This document shows positions 1-9,113 of a stretch of 59,859 nucleotides of DNA, one piece after another. A model generated the notes under the pieces. It did no database searches, had not been told where the DNA came from, and saw only the letters and a program-made list of their open reading frames with translations. Each line of letters begins with the position of its first letter. Positions within the stretch are counted from its first letter, which is position 1. This DNA is from Leptobacterium sp964389205 (lineage in GTDB: Bacteria > Bacteroidota > Bacteroidia > Flavobacteriales > Flavobacteriaceae): positions 1-59,859 of the forward strand of contig CAYMDH010000018.1 in the NCBI GenBank assembly GCA_964389205.1, in the 5' to 3' direction. The position numbers were made by a program, and so were the translations under genes.

Positions 1-33
1 CTCGAACCCGCGACCCCCTGCGTGACAGGCAGG
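1..33 (+). repeat. Left attachment repeat (truncated tRNA-Asp copy)
   Basis: These 33 bases are identical to 31713-31745 within the tRNA-Asp gene. Identity stops at position 34, exactly where the tRNA would continue into the anticodon stem and D arm. The copy therefore lacks the tRNA 5' half and is an attachment-site duplication. It may extend leftward beyond the window toward the original tRNA 3' end. Confidence 0.9.
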
Positions 34-130
34 AATTATATAACTTCATAGCTTTAAAAGAAAGCTTATTTTACTGAACATCAGCACTTTAATAAAATTT
101 AGTGCCATACAAATATACTACAATATATAT

Positions 131-158
131 AAAAGTATGCAAAAAGTATGCAAATTTT
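131..158 (+). repeat. Left terminal repeat, putative integrase arm sites
   Basis: A 28-bp sequence containing two GTATGC motifs ten bases apart is repeated exactly and in the same orientation at 31627-31654, near the other end of the element. Paired short direct repeats just inside both ends fit arm-type binding sites of a tyrosine integrase; this role is inferred from position. The copy sits 36 bp upstream of the integrase start and could also allow autoregulation. Confidence 0.65.
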
Positions 159-193
159 TTCGTATCTTAATATAGAATTTAAGGCAAAAAAGT

Positions 194-1441
194 ATGGCAT
201 CTGTTAAACTCATATTAGACGTTAGATCAAAAAAGAAAGATGGAACACACCCCATTAAATTAAGTGTTTTTCACAAAAAACCTAGATTTATAAATTTAGA
301 TCATTCAACATCTAAAAATGGATGGGATGAAAAAAATGGAGAATTAAAAAAATCGGTTCTAGAAAATAAACTAAAAGATTGTGATAGCATTAATTTAGAA
401 TTAGCAGCTAAACTTTTTAAGGCTAAAAAAGTTATTAGTGAGATTGGAGATAGTATTGATCTTATTGACGTAGCTAGATTAATAACACATATAAAATCTG
501 TATGGGATTTGAATCCGAATTCTGAACTTAAAAAAAAAGTAGAGAACGAGATCTCTCTTTCAAATTGGGGAGATGTACTTATTAAAAGAAAACGTGGTGC
601 AAATAAGCCTGGAACTGCAAAATGGTATGAAAACGGAATTGATGCTATAAAAAAATTCAATAACGAAAATGATATTATGTTATATGATATTACTGTTACT
701 TTCCTTAAAAACTTTGAAGCACACCACCAAAGTATAAATAACAGCATGAATACCGTTAGTATATATCTAAGAGCCATAAGGTCAATATATAATAGTGCTG
801 TAGAAGAAGATCAATTTAAACCTATTAAAAATGCTTTCAAACATTATAAAATACCTACTGGGGGAAGAACTAAAAAAAGAGCAGTTGATAAAAGTAAATT
901 AATGAACATAAAATCACTCACCTATAAAAGAAACACTACTTTATGGCATACTAAAAATTATGCATTAATAATGTTTTATTGTAGAGGAATGAATTTTGTT
1001 GACTTAGTACAGATTAAAGTAAAAGATATAATTGATAATAGACTCTATTATGGTAGAAGCAAAACAGGAGATCGATTTTCTGTCAAACTAATTCCAGAAC
1101 TACAAGAAATTTTAAACCTTTATCTATTTGGGAAAAAATCAGGAGATTTCTTATTTCCAACAAATTATGATGGAAGTACTAAACAGTATCAAAAATATAA
1201 ATCTCAACGTCGGCGTATGAATGAACGACTTAGAATCATTGCAAAAGATGCAGGTATTGAAGGTACATTTACTACTTATTATATCCGTCATTCTTGGGCT
1301 ACCATTGCAAAGTATATGGGAATATCTACTGCACTCATAAGTGAAGGGTTAGGACATAGTTCTATAAAAACAACAGAAATCTATCTTAAAGATTTTGATG
1401 ATAAAGTTTTAGATGATGCTAATGAGAGAATCGTGGCATAA
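194..1441 (+). CDS. Tyrosine site-specific integrase of the ICE
   Basis: This is a 415-residue tyrosine recombinase of the Bacteroidota conjugative-transposon type, expected to integrate and excise the element at tRNA-Asp. The N-terminal third resembles the arm-binding and SAM-like core-binding domains. The catalytic domain shows the first Arg in YCRGMN (about residue 263), Lys in RSKTGD (about 290), RHSWAT (about 363), the Gly-His of GLGHSS (about 387) and the nucleophile Tyr in EIYLK (about 396). The box II His usually found two or three residues before the second Arg is Tyr here (TTYYIRH), a common variation. It lies 160 bp inside the left attachment repeat and is transcribed into the element. 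Confidence 0.95.
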   Translation: MASVKLILDVRSKKKDGTHPIKLSVFHKKPRFINLDHSTSKNGWDEKNGELKKSVLENKLKDCDSINLELAAKLFKAKKVISEIGDSIDLIDVARLITHIKSVWDLNPNSELKKKVENEISLSNWGDVLIKRKRGANKPGTAKWYENGIDAIKKFNNENDIMLYDITVTFLKNFEAHHQSINNSMNTVSIYLRAIRSIYNSAVEEDQFKPIKNAFKHYKIPTGGRTKKRAVDKSKLMNIKSLTYKRNTTLWHTKNYALIMFYCRGMNFVDLVQIKVKDIIDNRLYYGRSKTGDRFSVKLIPELQEILNLYLFGKKSGDFLFPTNYDGSTKQYQKYKSQRRRMNERLRIIAKDAGIEGTFTTYYIRHSWATIAKYMGISTALISEGLGHSSIKTTEIYLKDFDDKVLDDANERIVA

Positions 1442-1729
1442 AAAATCTTAAATATTATTGCAAATAGTATAATTAAAATAGATAAATGTTCGTAAGGATT
1501 AATTGATTTAGTAAAAAAGCATTTTCTTATACTCGTGCTACTGTAATATTCTTTATAATAAAATAAGATTCTTAGGATAACTCTAAATTAGTATATAATC
1601 CTTAAAAAACTCTATCTAGTTCGTTGTTTTTTTATTATTCATTTTAGATGTTATTATTAATTCTAAGATTATGCGCATAGTATATATTTTAAATGAAACA
1701 TCACGTATATCTTGTTTTCTGTAATTCTT

Positions 1730-3583
1730 TTATTTATTAATAAATCTAACAATTCTGTTATCTAAATCCGCCTTTTTCAAAGCACTCGGCACAGCCTCTT
1801 TTTTATTTCCAGCGAAGTTCTGTACAATTTTTTTCAAATTTGCTAGAGCATTAGAATAATGATTTTCAAACCTATCATCTTTTAACTCTTGAATTATTGT
1901 TTCTGTATTTTTCACTATAGTTGCTTTACTATATTTACCCCCTAAAATAGAATATAAGACAAAGCACCCTAAGTGAAATTTTCCATGTGAAATCAGCATT
2001 CTTTTATATTGATCATTTTCCAATTTTTGACGCTGAACTATTCTACTTCTTTTAGCAATAGCATGGTCTACTTTAATAGGAATCATATAAAGATTGAAGT
2101 CTTGTTGAATAACATCTGGATCAGGGAAAATATCATCGTAATTATTTGTAAACATAGCTTTTGGTCTTGTTTTCACTTGACTTGGCATAAACCTAATTTG
2201 CGCTTCGAAAAGTTGATATAAATGCTGTATTGACACAGTATTTCTCTTTCCTTGATTTTTCCAAAAGTTCAATCTCCGTTCATAATATATCTCGTGATGT
2301 TTTAAATATTCTTCAATTAAATGTTGTATCGTGTCATTTGCCTTAAGAGAAAAAGTTTTAATTGGAGTTTGTGAGTTAGTTGTCTCTGTTATACGATAAA
2401 TCAAATCCGAATCACTTGTTTCTATTATTTTAGTTAATACCGCTACATCATCTTGCAAAAGTTTAGTTTTGATATTATCATACTCGGTTTGTTCTCTCTT
2501 TGTTAATAATTCTCCTTTTTTAATTTTATCATCAAACGCCGCCTTACGTTCTATATTATATGCCGCTTGGTATAGGGAGTTAGATGTCTGACATCCATTA
2601 ACAATTTGTATACCATGCAATCTAAATTTATCGCCTGGTAATTCTTCTACCTTCCGACACGTAATTGTAAGTCCATTATTGAAACTCCAAAAAAGTTTAG
2701 ACTCATTAGGATCACCTGAAGTTTTTAAAATTTTTGAATTTAACTCACTTCTTCGATAATAATCTCTAATATTAGCTTCAAACAAAGAGGTTTGGAATTG
2801 TTTAACTAATGCAGCTATTTGGTTACCTTTAATTATTGAAATGTGCCCATTAAGTTTATTGTTGGAATCGGTTTGTGTGATGTATTTAAATGTTTTTTCA
2901 TAACTAACCATCCCCACAATTTCTTCTCCTTTTTTATCTAGGTCTATTAATCTTTGAGCATCGTAAATTTCTATAATGCTATTACTGTACCCTCCATCAT
3001 CAAGAACTGTACTAATTGCATTTATTTGATTCATTAATAAATCATTATTCTCAATGTTTTTACCTAAACCACCGAAACAGATATAACATTTAACATGGAT
3101 TTGTTCTGATGAGAATTTTCCGTACAGTTCATTTTTAATTTCGTTTAGATCAACTAAATAATCAAATAGATATGCGTTTTTATTTTCATCTACTTCTTCA
3201 TTAACAAAAATTGTTTTTACCCCTTCTTTAAATTTTAATAGTTCACCTTGATCAATACCCCTTCCTTTTTTGAATTGGAAAAGATGAAAAGTAAACTTTG
3301 TATCTTCATTAAATTCATCCAATTGATCTATTGAAGTAATAAAAGATCTATTAGCAGAAAGATATAACGAATCAATACCGTAATCATGTAATTCTTTTCG
3401 ATAAGCACTATCAACTATACCATTCTCAATACTTGCAAAATCACGATCGTTAAAAATTGTAGTAAGACTATATATCATAAAAGCGCTACCACTCTTTACG
3501 TCATCCGTAAACCCTCCAAGAACAGACATATGACTTGACTTTTGTTCTTCTACTTTTTTGTCTATAATTTTGTAAATACTCAT
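1730..3583 (-). CDS. AIPR family protein, candidate phage-defence effector
   Basis: This 617-residue protein matches the AIPR (abortive infection phage resistance) family. The central part has the family signature FNNGLTITCRK (about residue 300) followed by IQIVNGCQTSNSL. The N-terminal half contains a VHVKCYICFGG-like region of mixed alpha/beta character and a FQFKKGRG motif reminiscent of nuclease-type cores. Members occur in abortive-infection loci and on mobile elements; the biochemical activity of this one cannot be read from sequence. It stands alone, convergent with the integrase across 288 bp with no obvious gene, and is followed on its 5' side by the mobilization genes. The position at the element tip is typical of defence cargo. 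Confidence 0.8.
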   Translation of the reverse strand: MSIYKIIDKKVEEQKSSHMSVLGGFTDDVKSGSAFMIYSLTTIFNDRDFASIENGIVDSAYRKELHDYGIDSLYLSANRSFITSIDQLDEFNEDTKFTFHLFQFKKGRGIDQGELLKFKEGVKTIFVNEEVDENKNAYLFDYLVDLNEIKNELYGKFSSEQIHVKCYICFGGLGKNIENNDLLMNQINAISTVLDDGGYSNSIIEIYDAQRLIDLDKKGEEIVGMVSYEKTFKYITQTDSNNKLNGHISIIKGNQIAALVKQFQTSLFEANIRDYYRRSELNSKILKTSGDPNESKLFWSFNNGLTITCRKVEELPGDKFRLHGIQIVNGCQTSNSLYQAAYNIERKAAFDDKIKKGELLTKREQTEYDNIKTKLLQDDVAVLTKIIETSDSDLIYRITETTNSQTPIKTFSLKANDTIQHLIEEYLKHHEIYYERRLNFWKNQGKRNTVSIQHLYQLFEAQIRFMPSQVKTRPKAMFTNNYDDIFPDPDVIQQDFNLYMIPIKVDHAIAKRSRIVQRQKLENDQYKRMLISHGKFHLGCFVLYSILGGKYSKATIVKNTETIIQELKDDRFENHYSNALANLKKIVQNFAGNKKEAVPSALKKADLDNRIVRFINK

Positions 3584-3691
3584 TTAATTTTTTTTAAGTA
3601 GTTTATTAAGATTGTACATAATTATGATTAACTATAAATTAATTATGCCAGCATATTTGTTAATGACAAAGTACATTCAGTTCTAAAACAA

Positions 3692-3715
3692 AAAAAGGGG
3701 AGAAATCCCCTTTTT
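3692..3715 (-). terminator. Rho-independent terminator after the coupling-protein gene
   Basis: A perfect 10-bp stem (AAAAAGGGGA with TCCCCTTTTT) closes on a 4-base loop immediately downstream of the coupling-protein stop at 3719 and ends in a T tract on the minus strand. Confidence 0.8.
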
Positions 3716-3718
3716 CAA

Positions 3719-5329
3719 TTAAGCTGCCTTATCACCTTTTTGACTTTCAAACATTTCAATCACATCTTTATATATTTTTTCAAAGTTTGCTTTAAGTTTC
3801 TTCTTAGAATATTTCTTAGGCTTTGGCAACCCTCTTTCGATCTTAGGAACTCTAAATTGTACTTTACGATCCTTCCCATCATAGAGTACCATAAACTCCC
3901 CCTGTTTAAGTGCATAAAACTCATCTGCCCTTGTCTTAGCAACTTCTTTTTCTCCTTTACTTATCCGAGTATCAAAATCAATTCCAAGCCCTCCTGAAAC
4001 GGTTTTAGTTGGTCGTTTTACAATCTCAAAAAATCGCTCATAATACTTTGCGGTATCAGGATCATTTGCCTTACCGAAAAACTGATAGGACAGATTACTA
4101 AGTATGGCTTTACTTGCCTTATCTCCGTAAAGCATATCATTTTGTATTTTATCTTGTAGAATATAGATCGTACTAATATCATAACTACGAAGTGTTGCAG
4201 GGATTCGATGCATGTTCAAAAGTCGAAGTGTGGAAGCTTCTTCCATCAGTAAAAAAGAATGCTGTTTGTTTCTTTTTGCCATCTGTTTCGTAATGGTATG
4301 TATAATTGTTGCAATCACAGGTGATAAAGAAGTTTCTAAATTCGGATTATTGACAATAGATACCACCGTAGGTTTTTTAGGATTGTTAACATCTAAAGGC
4401 ACTTCATCTTTAGAGAGTGCCATAAAAATACTTCGAGTGGTAATCTTTTTAAAGGCATTGGCAAGTGTACTCTTTACCCCTGCGGTTTGCCTTTCTGATC
4501 CTACTCCACTTATAAAAGCGTCTGCCATCGCTCTTGACATCGTATTGACACTTAAAAAATCAATCAGTTCTTTAGTTGATAATCGCTGATAGAGTGCAAT
4601 AAGGTGCGGTAGCGTACAATACTTTTTATAGTCCGTCCTCAATCTCCAGATCATCCCACTGATTAACCCTTCTACTGCATCATTAAAAAATCGAGAGCTT
4701 CCACTACTTCCGCTTTCTTTAAGTTCTAATAAGTTTTCTACGAGCACCCTTGATACTTCATGTACACTTTCCTCGCTTTTTAGATACTTTGGAGCTATCG
4801 GGTTTACGCTGTGATAAATCGGATCAAAAGAAACGATATACGGAGTTACTCCTGAATTTTTAAAAAGTGGATAGCACATTTCAGTAATCTCAAAATCTTT
4901 ATAATCGTGTAAGACTCCTGAGAATTTGTTTGCTGCTAAATGCTGTAACAGTTTGTGAACGATACTTTCTGTTTTTCCACTTCCTGCCGAACCAATAATC
5001 GAAATCCCCCTACGAATGTTTTTAAGGATTAATTTCTTGCCTTTGGTTTTTAAACTTACTCTAAACTTTTTGTTTTCTTTTTGTACTCCATCATCTTCCT
5101 TTTCTAAAAAGGCATACCATACTACGTTTATAAAGGTAAGAGGCATAATACCATAGAGTACTACCTTAAAAAAAAGAGCTAGTTCTATATGCTTATACAT
5201 AATGTAGGTAGTAATTGCCAACAGGCAAAGATTAAAGAAAAATCCGTTTTTTATAAAACGAACTGTTAATGCCAAGATACCACACGCTATTAAAAAATAG
5301 CCTATCGGATATAAAATTTCATGTTCCAT
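3719..5329 (-). CDS. Type IV coupling protein (TraG/VirD4-like, MobC)
   Basis: This 536-residue membrane ATPase should link the relaxosome to the conjugation channel. Two to three hydrophobic segments occupy residues 1-75. They are followed by a P-loop GSAGSGKTES (about 112) and a Walker B-like LLMEEAS (about 362), then a TraM-recognition-type region including IYILQDK. The length is shorter than CTnDOT-type TraG/MobC proteins but fits Bacteroidota coupling proteins. It is the last gene of a minus-strand mobilization operon with relaxase and BfmA upstream, 36 bp after the relaxase gene. Confidence 0.9.
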   Translation of the reverse strand: MEHEILYPIGYFLIACGILALTVRFIKNGFFFNLCLLAITTYIMYKHIELALFFKVVLYGIMPLTFINVVWYAFLEKEDDGVQKENKKFRVSLKTKGKKLILKNIRRGISIIGSAGSGKTESIVHKLLQHLAANKFSGVLHDYKDFEITEMCYPLFKNSGVTPYIVSFDPIYHSVNPIAPKYLKSEESVHEVSRVLVENLLELKESGSSGSSRFFNDAVEGLISGMIWRLRTDYKKYCTLPHLIALYQRLSTKELIDFLSVNTMSRAMADAFISGVGSERQTAGVKSTLANAFKKITTRSIFMALSKDEVPLDVNNPKKPTVVSIVNNPNLETSLSPVIATIIHTITKQMAKRNKQHSFLLMEEASTLRLLNMHRIPATLRSYDISTIYILQDKIQNDMLYGDKASKAILSNLSYQFFGKANDPDTAKYYERFFEIVKRPTKTVSGGLGIDFDTRISKGEKEVAKTRADEFYALKQGEFMVLYDGKDRKVQFRVPKIERGLPKPKKYSKKKLKANFEKIYKDVIEMFESQKGDKAA

Positions 5330-5365
5330 AATACTTATTTTTTATGCTTGCATTTTACAAGCGGA

Positions 5366-6385
5366 TTAAACACCTATGGAGCCAGCATCGCGAGCGAGCT
5401 TTACTCCTTTTTTAAGTTTTTCAAATGCCTTTAAAGCGAGTTGTACTTTATTAGTTGGTATGGAAGGTATGTTTATATGAATCCCTGATTTATGAAGGAT
5501 TTTAAAGGCTGTTGCTTTTTTGGTGGTTGGTAATCCTGATAGCTTCGAAAAAAACAGTTTTGAATTCCTAATTAGTAATTTTCTGTTTTTATATTTCTCT
5601 GCAAAATTGCGATCGTATTTGAACACCTTATCGAATCGTTTTTCTGCCGCTTTAAAAAAACCATCTCTATTAAATCCTTTTTTAGATTCCTTTTCATTAA
5701 GTTTCCCTATCGATGCTTTGTGCGATTCCATAGGCGAGAGTTTATGATGGTTATTCATATCCTTTCGACTGACAATAATATGCACATGGGTTTGTACCCC
5801 TTCTTTTTTCATTCCCTCTCTGATCATTTTACCGTCCAGTTTATAAGGTGCTTTTTCTTTAAGTCTCTCTATTTTTTGTTCCAATCGTTTTACATTTCCT
5901 TTTAGTTCTCCTCTATTAATTTTTGCGATGTTGTTTTCTAAGCGAGCAATCTTTTTACTGTAGGGTGCATTTTTTTGCAATTCTTTATGAAAGCTTTTAA
6001 AGGTTCTTTCGTGTTCTATTTTTGCATAGTACTTAATATCATTTACAGTAATTACTTTATCCCTATGAAAAGATGCCGCATAGTCTTTCATAATTTCTCT
6101 AGTGTAGTGTCTTAAAAAAGCGGGATCATTATTTATATGTTTTAATTCTCTTGCACTTGGACTTACCACAATAGAATAAAAACGAGCATCTTTTTTATTT
6201 AGTTTCGCTGTATTTCCGTCAATATCAGCGATTACTTTTTCGGGTATAATTTTATCATCAGTGTGATTAAAAAAATGTTCTTGCAAGTCGGGATGCTTTC
6301 CTTCATTCTCTTTTTCTAAATAGTCTACTAAGCTTTTTACACTTGGACTACTTGTTTTATATTGACTTGATATAGTGATATACAT
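5366..6385 (-). CDS. MobB-type relaxase (DUF5712-like)
   Basis: This 339-residue protein resembles the Bacteroidota MobB/DUF5712 relaxases that nick the transfer origin and lead the strand into the recipient. It has the relaxase metal-binding signature HVHIIVSRKD (about residue 197), followed by a Lys- and His-rich MNNHHKLSP segment. A conserved N-terminal block starts MYITISSQ. Residues 150-185 are predicted coiled coil. The nicking Tyr cannot be assigned with certainty (Tyr2 is one candidate). The start lies one base after the stop of the upstream BfmA gene, so the two are co-translated. Confidence 0.85.
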   Translation of the reverse strand: MYITISSQYKTSSPSVKSLVDYLEKENEGKHPDLQEHFFNHTDDKIIPEKVIADIDGNTAKLNKKDARFYSIVVSPSARELKHINNDPAFLRHYTREIMKDYAASFHRDKVITVNDIKYYAKIEHERTFKSFHKELQKNAPYSKKIARLENNIAKINRGELKGNVKRLEQKIERLKEKAPYKLDGKMIREGMKKEGVQTHVHIIVSRKDMNNHHKLSPMESHKASIGKLNEKESKKGFNRDGFFKAAEKRFDKVFKYDRNFAEKYKNRKLLIRNSKLFFSKLSGLPTTKKATAFKILHKSGIHINIPSIPTNKVQLALKAFEKLKKGVKLARDAGSIGV

Positions 6386-6386
6386 G

Positions 6387-6947
6387 TTATATTTTTTTTA
6401 ATGCCTCTTTAAGCCTGCTTAATTCATCCACTTCTAATTCAATTTTTACATTTGTTTTGCCAAAACTGTTTTTTGAAATATGAATTTTATTTAAGATCGA
6501 TTTATGCGCTTTTTTAAGCTCCTTTAATTTATCTTTTAGATCGTCATATTTATGTCTTGAAACGGTGGTAATTTCTTTTGTTTTTTCTTCTGGTTTTTTG
6601 TTAGCATATTTCTTTTCTATAAGGGTTGGTTCAGGCTCTTTTTGGTCTTCTTCAAAAAGGGCTAATAACATATTTGTTGTAGGCTTAGTTTGATTCACTT
6701 CTATATCTCGAATGATGGCAATCATTGCTTCCATACGTTTACGATTTTTAAGTAGTTCTTGTAGCATACTTTTTTCAAAGCGATCGCCAGGCAAAAAACC
6801 ATGCCACTCAAAAAAGTCTACTAGTGCGTTTAAAGTTTCTGATTGTGACTGCCCTAATTTTTTAGCAAACAATCGAAACCTTTTCACCACCGAAGCTTTA
6901 ATCTTCAATGTTTTAAAATCATATGTATATTTATCTTTTACACGCAT
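6387..6947 (-). CDS. BfmA/BtgA-type mobilization accessory protein
   Basis: This is a 186-residue basic protein whose first 60 residues (KIKASVVKRFRLFAKKLG, then SQSETLNALVDFF) match the ribbon-helix-helix-like domain of BfmA/BtgA mobilization proteins. These bind at the transfer origin and help the relaxase. The C-terminal half is Lys/Glu-rich and helical, probably coiled coil. It is first in the bfmA-relaxase-coupling protein operon, and the untranslated region directly upstream is the best place for the transfer origin. Confidence 0.8.
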   Translation of the reverse strand: MRVKDKYTYDFKTLKIKASVVKRFRLFAKKLGQSQSETLNALVDFFEWHGFLPGDRFEKSMLQELLKNRKRMEAMIAIIRDIEVNQTKPTTNMLLALFEEDQKEPEPTLIEKKYANKKPEEKTKEITTVSRHKYDDLKDKLKELKKAHKSILNKIHISKNSFGKTNVKIELEVDELSRLKEALKKI

Positions 6948-7345
6948 TTTTTAGTAAAACTTTTTCAGTGTTTATAAGGGTTGCCACATTTTTTTAGTAA
7001 AACTTTCTCTTTTTTTCAATTTTACAATCTTTTAAAAAACTACCGTAAACCCTTTATTTTAAAAGCCTTACGCTAGTAATTAAGACATCGCATCGCTGCT
7101 TTAGCACGATGCCCTCTCGCTTTCCTTTTCCCTCGCACAAAATGCTCAGGAATCGTCAACCTTTATTAATATAAAGGCAAAAGAGATTTTTTAATGAATA
7201 AAATGTAAATTTTAACATGGTAAAATGTAATTTTTTGCGAATAATTTACCATAAATCCAAAATCGTTGAATATTCAATAATCAAAAAAAGAGCAACTTTT
7301 AATAAAGTCACTCTTTTAAAATGAAGGGAATCGGTGTTTTAAAAA
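6948..7345. other. 398-bp noncoding region, candidate transfer origin
   Basis: There is no convincing gene between the mobilization operon and the small gene at 7346. The stretch holds a repeated TTTTTAGTAAAACTTT motif (about 6949-6964 and 6990-7005) and a hairpin at 7090-7112 (GCATCG/CGATGC plus TGC/GCA, one bulge, TTTA loop). It also has an inverted repeat ATGGTAAA/TTTACCAT at 7217-7224 and 7245-7252. In Bacteroidota mobilizable elements oriT usually lies just upstream of the mob operon, so placing it here is an inference from context. A weak hairpin near 7292-7320 may terminate the gene at 7346. Confidence 0.4.
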
Positions 7346-7543
7346 CTAGAGTTTAAAAACGTATTTGTAGTTGTATAAATTTCTGAGTGCTTCTTCTTCC
7401 AAAAGCGCTTTATAATTTAAGTTATTTTGTTTGGCATAGGCTTTTAAATCCTTACCAAATTTTCGTCTTATATCTGCCTTAGATTTTGACAGGATTTTAC
7501 TTTGTGTTTTCTCATCTAAATTGTTATAATTTAATCGTATCAT
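7346..7543 (-). CDS. Small basic hypothetical protein
   Basis: This 65-residue Lys- and Asn-rich protein has no recognisable family. It is predicted largely helical, with a KSKADIRRKFGKD segment that could touch DNA. It follows the RadC-like gene by 12 bp on the same strand and lies upstream of the mobilization region, so it is probably part of an ssb-radC-small gene block. A function cannot be assigned. Confidence 0.5.
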   Translation of the reverse strand: MIRLNYNNLDEKTQSKILSKSKADIRRKFGKDLKAYAKQNNLNYKALLEEEALRNLYNYKYVFKL

Positions 7544-7555
7544 ACGTACTTATTT

Positions 7556-8002
7556 TTAGATTAAAAAATTGTCTGCAAAACTGAAATATTCCCCTGTCGG
7601 AGATAGGATAATATGATCGAGTAATTTGATATCAAAATACTCGCAAGCGGTCTTTATTTTTTTTGTTAGTTCCTTATCGGGAATACTCGGTTTTAACATT
7701 CCACTTGGGTGATTATGAACCAAGATAATAGCTGTTGAAATTGATTTTAAAACCATTGCTATTAAAATTCTGATATCAACTAATGTGCCTGTAATCCCAC
7801 CTTTAGAAATTGTATAGATTCCTTTTACTTTATGTGCATTGTTTAGAAACAATACTTTAAAAGATTCCTGCATGCCAATGGTATCTTTATCCCAATACTC
7901 AAAAAAGAGTTTTGAACTATCTTCAGAGCATTTAATAAAAGTATTACTTTTCTTACTTTTTTCTTGGTAACTTACTTTAATTTCATTAACTTTATATTCC
8001 AT
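7556..8002 (-). CDS. RadC-like JAB/MPN domain protein
   Basis: This 148-residue protein has the JAMM metal signature of RadC-family proteins: HNHPSG (about residue 94) with the downstream Asp about ten residues later (IPDKE), then the conserved CEYFDIKLLDHIILS segment. Chromosomal RadC is longer and carries an N-terminal HhH region; this short form is typical of integrative elements in Bacteroidota. Its exact role is unsettled, and involvement in DNA processing or anti-restriction during transfer is possible. It lies between ssb and the small gene at 7346. Confidence 0.9.
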   Translation of the reverse strand: MEYKVNEIKVSYQEKSKKSNTFIKCSEDSSKLFFEYWDKDTIGMQESFKVLFLNNAHKVKGIYTISKGGITGTLVDIRILIAMVLKSISTAIILVHNHPSGMLKPSIPDKELTKKIKTACEYFDIKLLDHIILSPTGEYFSFADNFLI

Positions 8003-8036
8003 TGTAAAATATCGTTAAGGGTTATTTTATGATGAA

Positions 8037-8073
8037 AAAAGAGGGCAAATCTTGATGGGTAGTGCCCTCTTTT
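8037..8073 (-). terminator. Terminator after ssb
   Basis: A perfect 11-bp stem (AAAAGAGGGCA with TGCCCTCTTTT) with a 15-base loop lies 10 bp after the ssb stop. It is followed by a T-rich tract in the minus-strand reading. Confidence 0.75.
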
Positions 8074-8083
8074 ATTTTTTGTA

Positions 8084-8524
8084 TTAAGCAGCTTTTTTCT
8101 CTTGCTTTATTTTTCTAGTTCTTGTGTTTTTTACTTCTCTTTTAGGTTTGCTTACCACTTTTTTAATTTCCTTTTTTTCATTTTGATCGTCTTTAGCTCC
8201 TAACAGTAAAAATTCATTCACTAACACTTCTGTTACATATCTTCTAACTCCCCCTTTATCCTCATAAGAGTGAGAAGTAAGTTTACCTTCAATAGCAACT
8301 TCTTTGCCTTTTGTAACTAACAGCTCAATGAGTTCAGCCGTTTTATTCCAAGCTACTAAATTGTGCCATTGTGTTTTTTGCACTTTCTCTCCTTCGCCTG
8401 TTTTATAATATTCATTAGTGGCTAATGAAAAACGAATCACTGTTTTACCGCCTTCTAATAAAGTCATTTCAGGAGTTTGTCCTACATGACCAATTAACTG
8501 AACTTTGTTTTTTAGATTTCTCAT
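8084..8524 (-). CDS. ssb: Single-stranded DNA-binding protein
   Basis: This is a 146-residue SSB with the OB-fold signature: NKVQLIGHVGQTPE at the start, then VIRFSLATNEYY, QWHNLVAWNKTAELI and KGKEVAIEGKL. The tail after residue 110 is Lys/Arg-rich and lacks the acidic DDDIPF-type tip of chromosomal SSB, as is frequent in element-encoded copies. It probably coats the transferred strand in the recipient. It is the first gene of the ssb-radC-small gene block. Confidence 0.95.
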   Translation of the reverse strand: MRNLKNKVQLIGHVGQTPEMTLLEGGKTVIRFSLATNEYYKTGEGEKVQKTQWHNLVAWNKTAELIELLVTKGKEVAIEGKLTSHSYEDKGGVRRYVTEVLVNEFLLLGAKDDQNEKKEIKKVVSKPKREVKNTRTRKIKQEKKAA

Positions 8525-8571
8525 AATTTTTAATTTTAAAAGCCTGCCTTGTCAGCAGACAGGATTACTAT

Positions 8572-8676
8572 TTATTTGTTTTTAAATGATTTACTTTTTT
8601 TATCCAGAAGCGTTTTCCTTTTTGATTTTTTTCTTTTGTGTCCGCTTCCTTTTTGCTTGTTTTTAAATGATTTCAT
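8572..8676 (-). CDS. Tiny Lys-rich ORF (34 residues)
   Basis: An ATG-initiated 34-codon frame encodes an extremely basic peptide in which KSFKNK occurs at both ends. The frame stays open upstream of the ATG for about 27 more codons with the same Lys/Ser character, so a longer product from a non-ATG start is possible. It lies 47 bp upstream of ssb. It could equally be A-rich noncoding DNA that happens to be open; nothing identifies a function. Confidence 0.25.
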   Translation of the reverse strand: MKSFKNKQKGSGHKRKKSKRKTLLDKKSKSFKNK

Positions 8677-8748
8677 CGTTTTTATTTTAGATTTACTTTT
8701 TTTAGAGCCGTCTGCTGTTACCTTTTTTGATGCTGTATGAGATTCAAT

Positions 8749-8824
8749 ATTTTTTCATGGACCGATCTTATAAAAAAGAGGGAGTGAAACGAGCCTGATT
8801 TATGCAGTCGTTCCATGAAAAAAT
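8749..8824. repeat. 13-bp perfect inverted repeat with 50-bp spacer
   Basis: ATTTTTTCATGGA (8749-8761) and TCCATGAAAAAAT (8812-8824) are exact reverse complements separated by 50 bases. The repeat lies in the gene-poor stretch between ssb and the toxin operon. It could form a large cruciform or stem-loop, or bind a dimeric protein. From 8825 to 9113 I see no gene or RNA. Confidence 0.5.
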
Positions 8825-9113
8825 GTTGTTGTTTTGCTTACAAAAAAAGTGTGATAGTAGACGGATTCGAGAAGTAAATTAAAAACGAGAAATTTAAAAA
8901 ACAACTGGAAGTGGACACAAAATGAATTATATTTTCACTCATTTTATACCTCTCAATTTAAGATTAGAAAACACTTTGAAATTTTATAAGAAGCTCCCTA
9001 TGCTATTTTTACTTAACGTTTATCTGTCTGAAACACTATAAAAATAGCACAGAGTCCATGCGTTAGTTAGTTATGGTAAGATTGGGGAATAACTTTTCCT
9101 AATTATTAAAGTA

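Noticed and set aside
1..33. A second tRNA-Asp gene at the left edge
   Set aside because: Identity to the tRNA stops at the anticodon stem, and the following bases cannot form the D arm or 5' acceptor strand; it is the truncated attachment copy.
8549..8740. Plus-strand 63-codon ORF rich in Phe and Leu
   Set aside because: It is the antisense reading of a Lys-rich A-tract region; no signal or domain supports it.
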